A stretch of 64,000 bases of DNA from Fratercula arctica. Lineage: Eukaryota; Chordata; Aves; Charadriiformes; Alcidae. Below, piece after piece: positions 39,137 to 51,920 of this stretch. Each line of letters starts with the position of its first letter. Position 1 is the stretch's first letter. The stretch spans positions 77,875,159-77,939,158 of the forward strand of contig CANTUZ010000004.1 of the NCBI GenBank assembly GCA_947846985.1. The letters run 5' to 3'. The notes below the pieces were generated by a model. That model saw nothing but the letters and a program-made list of their open reading frames with translations. It was not told where the DNA came from and did not search any database. The position numbers and the translations under genes are program-made.

Positions 39137-39868
39137 TTTGTTGTTAGTTTGGTGAATCTCGCCGATTTCCTTAAATTCCTAAAAATCTGAATTCACGTGC
39201 CAGTTTCAGCCTTACCATCCTTTCCTCCTACTCCCTTTCCCCTAGACAAAAACTCCACCAGGTTAATGTGTTTTTGACACACCTGCTTCAGGATAAGGAA
39301 CTGAAGAGATAACAATAAAGACTAAAAAGCTGGAAAATTCAACACATCTCAATAGGCGCGGTTGTACAAAAATCTCAGGTTGTTAATAAGCAATCTTATT
39401 ATTTCTTCTCCAAACCAATGAAGCCTAACAACAGTAATTACTCTACCTGTATAGCTCTCTTTGCTACAAAACATAGACTGCCAGGGAAAAATAGTATATT
39501 GGCTGTGGTATTTGACTTCTACCGTATCTGAGGAACACATACTAAATACAATACTATGCTCCATTCAGTTTGGTAAGAAGAAGAGGAGGGAGAAGAATTC
39601 TATTTAAAAAAAAAAACGAGAAATGAAACAGGCTGATTGGAATTACTGTGCACAACCCTTTTTTGCTGAAATAAAGCTGCTAATTGTTTGCTGTTCTATA
39701 GACTGTGCGGTCTTTCAGTCAACAGCAAAAAGTGGCCTTTCTGAAAGATTATCTGAATTAACGAAAACGCAGTTTGGAAATGACGACGTAATCGTGCACT
39801 ACCATACAAGACATGCATTAAAATCCTGAATCAGTGTTTGTTGAGGTAAAAAGATGGTTGGTCTACAA
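39137..39868. other. Unique A/T-rich DNA, no gene seen
   Basis: No repeat family recognised. Two frames of about 70 codons without domains. Confidence 0.45.
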
Positions 39869-39948
39869 GAAAACAAACAAAAAAAAAAAAAAAAAAAAAA
39901 AAAAGAAAAAAGAAAAAAAGAAAAGAAAAAAGAAAGAAAAAAAGAAAG
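39869..39948 (+). repeat. Poly(A) and A/G purine tract
   Basis: A run of about 25 A followed by degenerate AAAAG/AAAG units, giving about 80 bases of almost pure purine. It is not attached to a recognisable element. Confidence 0.92.
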
Positions 39949-42684
39949 CAAAAGCACACAACAGGACTTTTGGTCTCTGAGTCTATGGTTATAGGAAAAG
40001 AAAAGCTTTATGCATTATGTATATAAAAATCTTGGAAAACTATATGAAAAAATGACCCAAACAAAAGGTTTTTATCTAGTGGAAATGCTTTGCGGCGCTC
40101 AAGTTCTGATGCACAGAGAGGTAAGTATCTCCATAAAAAACTGAGAAGTCAAACATGGAACTAATTCCCAAGTTCCTTAACGCGAGAAGGCCGACAGCTG
40201 ACATAATTTATTAATGTTAACAATAAATATATATTTTATAATGCTCCAAACAAAATATTATTAAAAGTTTTCTCAGCTGTGAATAAAAATCACAGCGGCA
40301 ATAGGACAGAGCCAGATGCGTTTACTCTCCCTACCAGTTTCTGGAAATTTATTAGACAATTGGTGGTGCTTTGCTCTTACTGCAAAAGCTCCTTTATAGC
40401 TAATCAGAAACGATAATGCGAATGAAAAGTTTAAGAATTAAGCTATTAAATGCCCTCTGCACAATGTTTTATCAGTTTGATAGCCACATTGTATAGTGAG
40501 TTAGTTAATAGGGAGTTGAGAGAGCTATACCAAAAAAAAAAAGGGATTTATCTGCCTGATAAAGCACTGCTGCACAAGTCCTTGGTGCTGTTCTGAATGT
40601 GGAGCGGCACGAAAAGAGATTTCCTCCCCTGTTTTTAATATTTTATTAATTAAAAAAAAAAAAACAAACCAAAGCAATCTTTATTTGTTTTTGTGAAGTG
40701 TGGAAAAACTTCATTAATAAGGAAACCACTGTAAGTTTCTGGCCCTTATAACAGTTCTCCCCTGACGGCAATAGTGCCATATCAACAATCAGGATTCTGC
40801 ATCCTAATGGTGGTTTTCGAGCCAGCCTCATAGTTCAGACGGGGGCAGTAAAAGCTTACGCTATCCCTTTAAGGCTTTCTTGATGTCTTTTGGCATTCTT
40901 TTATAATTACAGCTTTTACTGTAAGCACTGTACTGAAGGCGTTGTGCTGCAATTGAGTCCTGTGAAGTGATTTGAGATCAGCGTAAATGCCACTTTTTAA
41001 GCAACTAAACTGGAGAACATTTAACTTTCCTTTTAGGATACAAAACCAACCAGAGCAAATATGCAATTAACTATCAAAATAAAATGCTGGTCTGGGAGAT
41101 TTGGACAATTTTCACACAATTGCATAGCAATAACCGTGTCCCTCTCCATTTCCAAATTCCCTTTAAACCCTCCAAACCAACAACAGATTCCACTCCCACA
41201 TTTTTTGGCGGTTGTAAAAGGTATGTATAACGGAGGAGAAATATTAAGGATGAGTTTTAAGAGCCGACAAGACAAGGTTTGTAAGAGATGAGTATCTAAA
41301 ATATTGATGCTGTTTGCATGAACGTAATGCCTCAACAGGTACGGAACACGCTGAATGTGGGTTTGCTGGTAAGACGGAAAGGACCGAGCAGATGTGCTTT
41401 GTACCAAATGATTTTCATATTTCAATGTGACAAAATAGATGAGCCACATAAAGCTTAATTTCAGTTGCAAATTGCAAGCTGGAATAAGTTCCAGAATAGT
41501 AAACAATTAGCTGCTTTATTTTCTTTTTAATAAGACTAAATTACCAGATAATATCTGCTGGCATCAACTTGGCTAATAAAAATCTGTTTAATAGGATTTG
41601 CCATTTTTCCAGTTGCTATCACGATCGGCTTTGCATTCTGATTATCTTTAAACTTTGCCTCAATTTTCTCATAGAAAAGCTCTCAGTAGTAATTGCTTTA
41701 ACATTTATTCCAGGTCAAGTGGTTAAGTATGAATAATGATGTGTCAAAAATGTACAGTAGTGCTGTCAATAGAGCAATTACCATTTCGCTGGAGATTATT
41801 ATGGCACAAGAGCACATTAACTGGGCACGGTAAACAGAACAACAAAGAAAGAAGGGGCAAAGGGACCAAACTGTTTTCAAAACCTGCCAGTGTCCTACAG
41901 CGTGTGTTACTGACAGATATTAGTTTTTACATAAGAGCAATTAACTCCCCAATCAGCTTCACCCGGCAGCATTGGATTAGGATGTTTCCAATGAGAACAA
42001 GAAGTTAGAAGTGCACTTCTTGAACGTTGGCTTAATTTTTTTTAGAATCATCTCACAATGGCTTTGGTTTTCCCGTGCATATTTCGCATTGCTGTTTGGA
42101 AAGCGATCGCCAACTGGCGTTAGCCTTAAAGCTTACCCAGATCACCAGGAAGCCCACTATGAAAAATACAGAATACGTCTGTCTCTGGTCATCGGTGACG
42201 CCATAAAAGCTGACATTATTATTTTTCCACATGATTTTTATAGGAGTAATGTTCCAATGTGATGTCAACTTGCAATTTAATGCATTTCTGACTAACCTGA
42301 AAAAAAAGTTTAGCGGCAAGTCACAGGTTGAGATGTGGTTTTGTACGGCTTCTAATAGCTAGCAATCACTTTGGTATTATTGCTTTAATTACAGCAGCAT
42401 AAAAACAATAAAAGTTCTGCCTAAAAAGCTGTTTGTTCAGGTATGACTTTAAACAGACCTCTAACCCTATTAAAGACACGAAAATTCCAGTCTGGCAGAG
42501 CGCAGAAGTGTGACCTCTCAAGAACTGTCTCCTCCAAAAGCAAGAGACACCTGTATTACCCAGTCTGCTTGGGTTGGCCCAAGAGCTAAGCAATCTCTAG
42601 AAACTCTCAAGTTAAAAATGTGTGTGTCGTACAGCCTCCAACTTTGAGTATTCAAAATGAACCTTGTAAAAAAACTAATAAATT
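39949..42684. other. 2.7 kb unique DNA, no gene seen
   Basis: Includes an A run at about 40652-40664 and the longest chance-like frame here, 157 codons on the minus strand at 41033-41506, which has no domain. The segment at about 42.0-42.3 kb is of higher complexity with several CpG and could be a conserved non-coding element, though the sequence alone cannot show this. Confidence 0.4.
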
Positions 42685-42747
42685 TTATATATATATATAT
42701 AAAAATATATATATATGATTTTTTTTAATATATATGTATATATAAAA
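42685..42747. repeat. (AT)n dinucleotide block with interruption
   Basis: TTTATATATATATATATATA, then a short A run and TATATATATATATG, then a T run and another TATATATGTATATATA. It is self-complementary and likely to be length-variable. Confidence 0.92.
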
Positions 42748-45700
42748 TCTTGCTTTCTGCACATCCTATTATTCTTACTCCTCCTCTGCTCGACATGGGA
42801 CAATTACGAGATGATCCAAATTAGTGAGCGTTGCTTCATTTGCCTCTGGGTGGTAATTAGAGAACTTCACGACGTTCCCCTACAGTTGGGTCTAGCTAGA
42901 AGTAGGCAGGCACTCTTTCCCCTGAGAAATTTCCATGTGTTTCACAATTAGATGATGCTAAACTTCAACATGGAAGTGGCGGAAGATAATCCCACCAGCT
43001 CGTCTCTGTATATCCATTATTTCCACAGCTGAACAGAAATGATGAGCTATGTTGGGCTCTTATAAAAAGAGCTTTATTGAATATGCAGTGCCTGGGAATT
43101 ATGGTATGTCTTTGAGCACCATGTCCTGGAAGTATGTTTTCCCTATTTTCAATTACAAATCATTTTAGTCAACCTCCACTGCCAAATAAATAAATTGGAA
43201 AGAAATAAAAATGGAACTTTGTCAAGAAGGAGTATTTCACAGGAGCTTACTACTTTTTTGAGAGGTAGGGAAGAGATTAAATTTTATTTCTACCTGTGCT
43301 TCATTGTGACATTTTCCAGGAAACCTGAATAAAATATTTATAAATGAGACAATTCAATATTAGTAAAAGAGAGTAATTTGTGGCCTTGAATTATAATTAT
43401 CAATACTTTTATCTTTCGGTAAATTTTAAAATTTCAGGCCATGGAGGTGCCATTCATGCACTTCTTCAAGGAAAGCTTATAGTGACTTGAAAGCAAACTT
43501 TTCATTGCAAATGAACTGAAAATTTGCATTTCCCCTGCTCCTGCGCCCCTACAATCTTCTGTGATATATTTTCTGAATGTGTCTCTCATAGAATCTGAAA
43601 CTTTCTTTGGGCCCTCACAAATTGCCCGTGCAATTACTGTGTTATGCTTCACACAGTGCCTGTAATAACCCCCATGATCTCATGACAAGCATCTTCGAAA
43701 ATCAGGCAGCCACACACGCTGTCCTTTGAATCCTTATTATTACCGAAACCTATTGTTTTCTCTACTGAGCTTGAACAGGCGGCTAACACAACTTACACAA
43801 TGAAAATTGAGAAAATCAGATGTAAAATGTATGAAAAGCTAAAATTAATTTTTTATGTGCCTACATACTGTAAATCAGGCAGCGTCAATAAGCAGCAATT
43901 TGTATCAGATTGTTTCCACTTGTATTACAGTCTTCTCTGATTACAACTTTTCCTCTACTAAGGTCGACAGACAAGCAGTCTGTCTTAACCTTCAGGGTTG
44001 CTAAAGGATGGAATGCATTTTTCTACAGTCTTTATAAATAATCTGAAAGACCAGGTAGCTTCTAAAAGCTAGAACACTAGAGAATACGATCACTGATTCA
44101 GATTGAGGACTGAAGGGCTCGTAAGCTCTTGCAAAACATGAGAAGGCACAAACTGTCATTTAAAGAGCAGCTAAAAACCATAATTCTACTCCATATATCC
44201 TGTATCTCACCTCAGCCCATGTATATACGTTATACGAGCGATGACAGAAATTTGATTTGGAGCTCTTTGGAGTTTACTGAGGAATTTTCTTCTGAAGGAA
44301 GCAAGACAGATTTCGTTCTATTGATTGAAAATCGATTAAAATAATTTTGATTGAGTATAATTGTTATTATGATCTGATTGATTAAAAAACATTTCCAAAC
44401 TTTGTCCCATGCCTTGTAGAATCCATTACAAAGAAACAAAATAGGGACAAGACTAGCAGAGGTAGGGGCAGCTTTAAGGGGACCTGGGGAGTTCTGAAGG
44501 AAGATCTATAGAGGTGGTCAAGCTAACCACAAGACGAAGAAGGAAGCAATTCTTCAAAAACACAAAAATAGATAAAATAAAAAACTTAAACTGTAGTAAT
44601 AATAGGAAATGATTTGACAGTAACAGGAGAAAGTACAATGTTAGAAATACACTTCCATATGAATAATCCCATATAAATCAATGGGAAAATTCATACACTT
44701 CAAGATTATTCTACAGGTGCTTGTGTGCTTGCCTAGACCTTACATCTGTCTTTGTTTTTAGGAGGGATTCAGTGCCTTACGGTATTCATCTGATGTTTTA
44801 GATCAACAGCGAAAGGTTATAACCCAAGAGATATAAAAAAATATCAAATTATTAATTTACTGTCCTAATACACTGTTCCACTTAAATAGAAACACCAAAT
44901 AGAAAGAAACACAAATAGAAAGAAATAATGCATGGCCATGGTTAAACAGAGTAACATAAGGAAAATACCATGCTATACCATGTAGTTGATTGTGCCATTC
45001 ATGATTTGGAACAAATACATTCTCTCTGTGTGCAGACAAACCCAACTTGTCACAAGGATAACACTTTTCCACTCAAAATATACCTGATATGCTTAATCTA
45101 CTTAAAATTACATACATTTACCTCAGGATAACTTAGTCCATGTGCAGTGGGGGAAAAAAAAACCAAACAAACCACAAAGAAGACACTAGAAGCTAAAATA
45201 AAAGATGAAAAGTTCATTAAGTAGAAGATATCTTAAGTTTGTGTAATATTATAAAGCAAAGCAGTCTTGTACAATAATTACTTTGCTTAGCTTTACTTAA
45301 TATTTTTTCCAGGTACTACCTCAAAATGACAAGGATGATATCACAAATATTATTAAAAATCTTGTATTAAAAGTGTTGTTTGAAGACAATATGTCTATTT
45401 GTTTATTGTTTTTATTTTGAACAAACTCATCTTTCTCTTTTCTGGAACAACAAATTTATTTGCTTATATTTACTTGCAAAGATTTTTTTCTCCTAGGAAT
45501 TTGTTTTGCATCCTTGTGCAATAGGTTTCACTTGGAAGCAGTGAACAAACAGCATGTCATAAAATTTCAATTATTTGCATTGCATTGAACTTCTGACAGT
45601 TATTTCAGTATTAACCCTTATCTTTCCCCCTCCCAGTCTCAAAATCCAACACAATAAAGGACTGTATTTATGTTAATCATATGATACAGGAGCAAGTAAA

Positions 45701-46310
45701 AATTAAAGGAATGCCGATAACAATTAGAACTGGAAAAATGTACTGGATTATATAAAAAAAATTCTGCTAACCAATTTTAATTAAGAAGAATTTGCTAGAT
45801 TCTAACATATTTTTTCATCTTTTTTCTAAATGGAAAATGTTATATAGTAAAACCTGTGGTGGTATTTTCATATAAAATGTTGCATCAGAAATATCAAATC
45901 TGAAGACCAAACTTTTATCCTTAACAAACCCCCTTACAACTCTCACCTTATTTTACCCTCAAATACATTAATAAAATAGGATATGGAAAAAATCAATAAA
46001 TGAAAAAAATTACAAGCAAACATATGCCACTGTAAAAATGTTCCAGAAAGGAAGTGATATAATGTTTCCAGATGTTGTTCTCTTATGTAGACTGCCTGCA
46101 TTTTGCTGTGTGCTAGGTACTTTGCAAATACAAAAGAAAAATCAGGCCTTGTACCATCCAGAAATCAAAATTAATAATGTAAGTAACATCTGAAAACTGA
46201 AGCAGAAAGGACATATATGTTGTTTGGTGGATGTTCTTGTAGGTGCAGTGGTGATGGGGAAGACTAGGGAAACTCGATAAAGCCTCCCTTTTCCTTTCCC
46301 CCTCATGACA
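42748..46310. other. 3.6 kb unique A/T-rich DNA, no gene seen
   Basis: Very A/T-rich and CpG-poor, especially 44.6-46.1 kb. No repeat family, RNA gene or convincing open frame. Confidence 0.45.
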
Positions 46311-46926
46311 CAACTGAAGGCCAACAGCATCCTGGCCTGTATCAGGAACAGTGTGGCCAGCAGGACTGGGGCAGTGATTGCCCCCCTGTACTCGGCACTG
46401 GTGAGGCCCCACCTCGAGGGCTGTGGCCAGTTTTGGACTCCTCACCACAAGAAAGACCTTGAGGTGCTGGAGCGTGTCCAGAGAAGGGCAACGGAGCTGG
46501 TGAGGGGTCTGGAGCACAAGCCTTGTGAGGAGCGGCTGAGGGAGCTGGGGGTGTTCAGCCTGGAGAAAAGGAGGCTGAGGGGAGACCTTCTCACTCTCTG
46601 CAGCTCCCTGAAAGGACGTGGTAGCCGGGGGGGGTCTGTCTCTTCTCCCAAGGAACAGGCAATGGGACAAGAGGAAACGGCCTCAGGTTGCGCCAGGGGA
46701 GGTTTAGGATGGATATTAGGAAACATTTCTTCACCGAGAGGGTTGTCAAGCATTGGAAGAGGCTGTCCAGGGCAGTGGTGGAGTCGCCGTCCCTGGAGAT
46801 ATTTAAAAGACACGTATGTGTGGTGCTGAGGGACATGGGTTAGTGGTGGATTTGGAAGTGTTAAGTTAATTGGTGGTCTCGATGATCTTAAAGGCCCCTT
46901 TCAACTTAGACGATGCTATGATTCTA
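46311..46926 (+). mobile_element. CR1 LINE, 5'-truncated, about 0.62 kb
   Basis: A forward CR1 copy starting at about 46311 in the ORF2 C-terminal region. The plus-strand translation reads [17 protein letters not shown], then [39 protein letters not shown] and [19 protein letters not shown] frame change then follows in a G run at about 46628-46635. The 3' UTR has GTGGTGCTGAGGGACATGGG and the element ends at CGATGCTATGATTCTAG. The upstream part of this frame was intact until recently. The 3' UTR type matches the short copy at 27088-27242. Confidence 0.95.
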
Positions 46927-47082
46927 GAATTGGATTTTCTGTTCTTTTATTAAAAATAGTCTCTCATCACTTTCAGATTCCCATGTTTACAAAACAGCAG
47001 CGTCTACCCGTAGGATGTCTCTAGATGTCTCAACTATTACGATTCTTCTTGCTTCTATCCCCTCCCCACACTTTTGTATATC

Positions 47083-47456
47083 ACAGGATCACGGAATCCT
47101 TCAGGTGGGAAGGACCTCGGTAGGTCTCCAGTCCAGCCTCAAAGCGGGGCTTACACCGATTTGACACCAGGTTGCTCAGGGCTTTGTCTAGTCGGACCAG
47201 AGCTCCCACAGGCCTTCAGGGTCAAATTACTTAATTATTCTTGTAGAGGAAACTTTTCTTTTCACTTGTCAAAGCCTGTCCCGCTTTAGTTTATGACTAT
47301 TGTCTCATCATCCTGCCATGCACCGCTGTGATGAGCCTGACTTGGTTTCTCACGAACCATGCTGTAGGTACGGAAAGGCTGCTACTAGGTCCCCCCAGTG
47401 CCATCTCTTCTTCAGGCTTAACAAGCCCTGCTTCCTCAGCCTCTCCTCACAGCATC
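47083..47456 (-). mobile_element. CR1 LINE 3' end, old
   Basis: A reverse-oriented, strongly diverged CR1: ATCACAGGATCACGGAATCC for the tail, GGTGGGAAGGACCTC, CCAGGTTGCTCAGGGCTTTG, GCCTGTCCCGCTTTAG and finally CTTCCTCAGCCTCTCCTCAC. It contains an insertion-like A/T-rich piece near 47225-47265. With the copy ending at 46926 it forms a tail-to-tail pair about 157 bp apart. The wording GGGCTTTGTC in the 3' region marks a different subfamily from the young copies. Confidence 0.88.
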
Positions 47457-50109
47457 TTTAAAAAATAAATCTTTATTGTCTTTAAATCTGGTATCACCAG
47501 GGCTTTGTATACAGTCTGTTCCTATGTTCATATCCACTAAAGAATTGCTGTCAACAGCACAAAATTAAAAGAAAAACAATCAAAAACCTAGAAAATTCCT
47601 TCAAATTGTCTGAAGAATTTGAAAAATAGCATGTGAAAATATTTCTGTGGTGAAGATGAAGAGTGCTACTTAAAAAATCCTAAATTCTGTTTGCAAAATC
47701 AGTGGTCATACGTAGTTCATGACTGCTTCCTAATTTTCCCATTTAGGCTACTGGATCACTGACTGAATAATTTCTATCCATCACGCAGACCTAGATGCGT
47801 GTGAATCACCCTCTCTTTTGAAGAATAGTGGAAAAATAATTTCAGGCCATTCATGTGATTAGAAATACTCTCTCAAATTATTTTCCAACTGTCATTAAAA
47901 TGCTAGGTCATTAGGTAGAAAGACAGAGAACATCAGTTCCGGCAGTATTTTCAGGATTCAACAGGATCTAATAATCCTTCCCGAAGTCCCCTCAACCACG
48001 GGATTTTTTAATAGAATATTTGCATCATTTTGCCAATAAAGCTTAAACCTATTATCACTACTGCTACGAACCACGTATTCTAAATATGCTATTTCTGTAA
48101 AACAATTAAATCAGATCAGGAACAAATAAATGAACGGAGAGGCAGGCCAAGATGCGCACCAGCACGCCCAGAGTCAGAAGACGTGTTCAGCCTCGGTGCG
48201 TTTTTATGACAGACTAACAAGATCCCCCAATGCATACATCGGACGCAGGCAGTGCTAAGTACCTTGAATCTGGAAAACTTCCCAGATTATGCATCTGCCC
48301 TTTTAGCTCGCGCTACACGGGATGAATCTGTAAAGAAGGCAATAAAAGGATGAGGCTAGAGGGCCAGGACTATGTTATCTTATGACTAACATTTTCAAGA
48401 AGAATAAAAGCACACCAGCTTGCAGCTTGTAATAAGCCAAGAACAGAGAATAGCTCTTAACATAATATTAAAACTCTATTTAAAATTCAATGCATCCAAC
48501 CTTGGCAGGTGAAGAATCAACTCACTTCACCTTCTGTTTTTGACAGCTTTTTTTCACATTTCACTTTTAAATGGCAATTTCTAAATTGTTTGACCCTTTC
48601 CAGTCAGGCATGCCACTCAGTAAGATGAACTGGCACGCATATTTTGATCAGAAAAGATTTTTGTTGTGATAAAAGCTAAATCAAACATGCAATTAAACGT
48701 TTTAGCTCTTGATAAGTGAAAGTAGCAGAAGATGATCAGGAAATGTTCCTTAAACCTTCCTGAAATGTAGCCCATTTTCTGTAGTCCAAGGATCATTTCT
48801 GAGATTATTAAATGTGACATTAGCTTCAGAATATTACAGAAATACTGAAACATATGCAAGAGAAGCCTGCTTGTGTTCCTTACTTTTCTAACAGATTACT
48901 TTGAAAATTACACTTTTATACGTTGCATCAACAAAGTGATTTATTTTTTATTTTTGAACACCAAAACTCCCAAGATTGGCATTGTCCTAGAAAGAGCAAA
49001 ATCCTTTCTGTCCACGTGAAATTGTGTTAGCAACTTAGTTTATTTTGTATTTTTAATTCAGATTCAGGCATCAGTCATACTGCTGTTTCAGGTCTCTAGG
49101 TCTGGATGGCTGTACCTCTCTTTTAGGCTTACAATAGCCAATAACGATTTTAAACGATCATTCGCAGACTTCAAAAGGTTCCTTCAGAAAAATGAGAGCT
49201 GTCTATTTGTTCAGCGTTGTAGACTGGGAATGGCACTGTCCCTGTTTGGTTATTCATGGATTCATTATATAAACCCCTCTAGAATCATTAGAATGTGGGT
49301 TGGAAATTGCACATAAGGAAAACCTTTTCTATCCACTTATTATTCTGCTGTCTGTACTGGGAGATGGCAGCTCAGGATAAGAAGAGTATCTCCATGCTCC
49401 AAAGAGAGAAGCTACACGAATAGAAGCACATAGTTCTAAGTGAAGGGCAATCGCAGGACGGGGAGCAGGCTTTTGTCTGTGCTTTGCAAAGTGTTGACAA
49501 CACAGTTAACATTTATTACAAATGCAGCAGCTACTACGGTTTCTTAAGTCATGATTCAACAGTTTCTGGACACGACCCTGGAAAGGACTTTGTGCAAAGA
49601 GATGCCTGTACTCGTATAAAGCTACTTGCAGTACTGCGACTCTGCACCTGAACAGGTGACGGCAACTCAACAGATTTAAACAAAGGCATTAGCACGTTAT
49701 TACGTAGACAAAACAGCTCAGTAAGAACTTATCCTCTAAATTACTGAGTGTTCTCTCCCGTCAACACCGACAAGAGGAGTCCATGGAACTTTGCAGTTTG
49801 ATGGGCTTGAACCCTTAGAAACCACAGGGCACAAAGGGTATGCTTCGCTACCAAAAAGGAAAGATCTATTGCAGGAATCAAGGAGGAGGCGGATACGTAC
49901 ATGATAAACGGCATTACTTCCATTGCATCACTTCTCTGATTAGGAAGTGGATTTATGGTTTCAAGTTCACAATAAAAGCCTTTGCTTCTTGAGAGTTTCC
50001 AGTGTGAAAAAAAACGACCTTACATTCCAGTTTAGCCCATTCAAAACCATTAAATTCACTTCACATTAACGTGGGACGGCATTATGATTTCTGCATCCAC
50101 TTGTTTCCC
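47457..50109. other. 2.7 kb unique DNA, no gene seen
   Basis: No repeat was recognised and open frames are all about 80 codons or shorter. Confidence 0.45.
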
Positions 50110-50364
50110 CTAATAGAGGGCCTCTAAAGGGAAAAAGACGGTATTCTGGTTTTTGCCATCTCTAACCCTAAACCTCTCATCGCAGCTCTTTTCCTTCCAG
50201 GCAGTTACTTTCAGCTGCCTCTTCTTCAGATCTTTTGTTCCTGCACAACATTCCATGGGACTCTTTCCATGAGAGGAAGGCGACTCTGCTTTTGCATTGT
50301 TCCGACATCCTTTGGGCTTATTGTCAGTACTGGAGTGAAGACAGAAATCGGAGAATTTCTCCAT
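50110..50364 (-). other. 84-codon open frame of coding-like composition
   Basis: Runs from an ATG at 50364 to a TAG at 50110. It is richer in G+C than its flanks, and its codons look mammal/bird-like (many AAG, CTG, GAG and AGG). The peptide is rich in Lys, Ser and Cys, hydrophilic, and has no domain I recognise. An AG-ending stretch (AATAAAGTAACAG) lies just before the ATG. It could be a last exon or chance. Confidence 0.13.
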
Positions 50365-50382
50365 ACCTGTTACTTTATTCAA

Positions 50383-51920
50383 GGTAGGTAAGCAAAAGTG
50401 AAATATTTAAAACAAATGCTGGGGAGGCGGAATAGCACCACAAAGCAGCATTTCATAATTGTACCAAAGTACCATATTTCCATGAGTGAAACCTTGTATC
50501 AATCAAAATTAATAAAGCCAATTGCTAAGATATATATAATTTTACACCTGGCACTATTGTCATGGTAGTTAATTTCTCTGTTTCCTTACAAATCTATTAC
50601 CTCTTCTCCAGAAAAAGCTCTTAACACACTGATTAGAAATTGTAACCTTGTACATTTTATGAAACATGAATTATGTCCCTATTGTGTTTCTAAAGAATGA
50701 ATAGATGATACAATAAATCTAAACCATTGAAACTAGAATTTAAGATGAGAGAAACGTTACAGCATTCACTTAAAAGGTTCTATTTTCATGCCAATTATAC
50801 TCAAGCAGAGTTAATTTTTGAAGTGGATTTTGCAGTATTTTTCTGGGAATCTCTACTAGATCTGGAGATTGTGAAGTAGCGCAAGATTATTTAAAACAAT
50901 GTATTGCTTTTATCAGCACCTATGAAACTTGGCAGTTACCATCTCTCCACTGTAAATAGAAAGCAGCAGATACGTGTGAGTCATTTACTGTAGCTATATT
51001 GCTCCTGCTAATGTCTCATGTAAATGATTTAACAATTACTATGAACACTAGAGCCTTAGGGAGCAGTTGTCTAACATGTTTCCCTCCGACAATAGGCATC
51101 TATCTTCCTCTTGATGTGTCGGGAGCTTTAAGCAGATGCATCATGACCCAGCACCGATCCGGGGGCTTACCCGTGGAAAACCCTACGTGTATCAAACGGA
51201 AACTAAACCCCCTAAATTACAGAGAGAATTCTTATGTAGTTATGAAGCTTTGATTTAACAGCACAAGTCTGCAAGTGGAAAAAAATAGCTACCCGCATCC
51301 ACAGATCTCTGTCTCTCCCTCTACTCTCAAGTATATTTAACTCCTTAAAGTGCTTTGAGATACCACTAATGGAGAAGATGAGATAGAACACCCTGGCTGT
51401 TTTGTAAGCCTATAACATTGCAGGTCTTTCGGTGATGCTTTGAAAAATAAGATTGTCCTGCTTTCCTCTTACCTACTGTTTTGCTCATAATGTTCTAGTT
51501 TTCCTCCCACAGAGATAAGGCTAAATGTGGTTAACATTTAATAAGAAATGCTTGCTTTTAAATGGCTTCATCAACTAAGCGAAATTGGTTTATATGCAAA
51601 AAATCAGAATAGTTATACTAAGCAAAAGACTAGAACAACCATAACTGCATTGTTGTAAGAAAATCAAATGACACTATTTGAATAAAATTATTAGGTAAGC
51701 ATCCAAATTAAAACATGAATGTAATATTAATGTAAGTTATATATGTTTTCCTACAGATAAACAGCGTCTCTATCCATTGATGTAAGATTGAGAGTAGAAT
51801 ATTTCATGGCTTCCTATGAAAGAATATGAAAATCTGTATTTCTTCAGATTTAAAACAACAGAAAGGTTAATGTCAAATATAAAAAGAAAATTATTATATA
51901 CGATTTCTTTCTATGGGAAG
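50383..51920. other. Unique A/T-rich DNA, no gene seen
   Basis: No repeat family or domain-bearing frame. An 84-codon plus-strand frame at 50999-51253 has no recognisable features. Confidence 0.45.

Noticed and set aside
41033..41506. 157-codon minus-strand frame
   Set aside because: No domain, no clear coding composition and no splice or promoter context; plausible by chance over 64 kb.
46113..46670. 185-codon minus-strand frame
   Set aside because: It runs antisense through the forward CR1 copy and into flanking DNA; the CR1 protein motifs are on the other strand.
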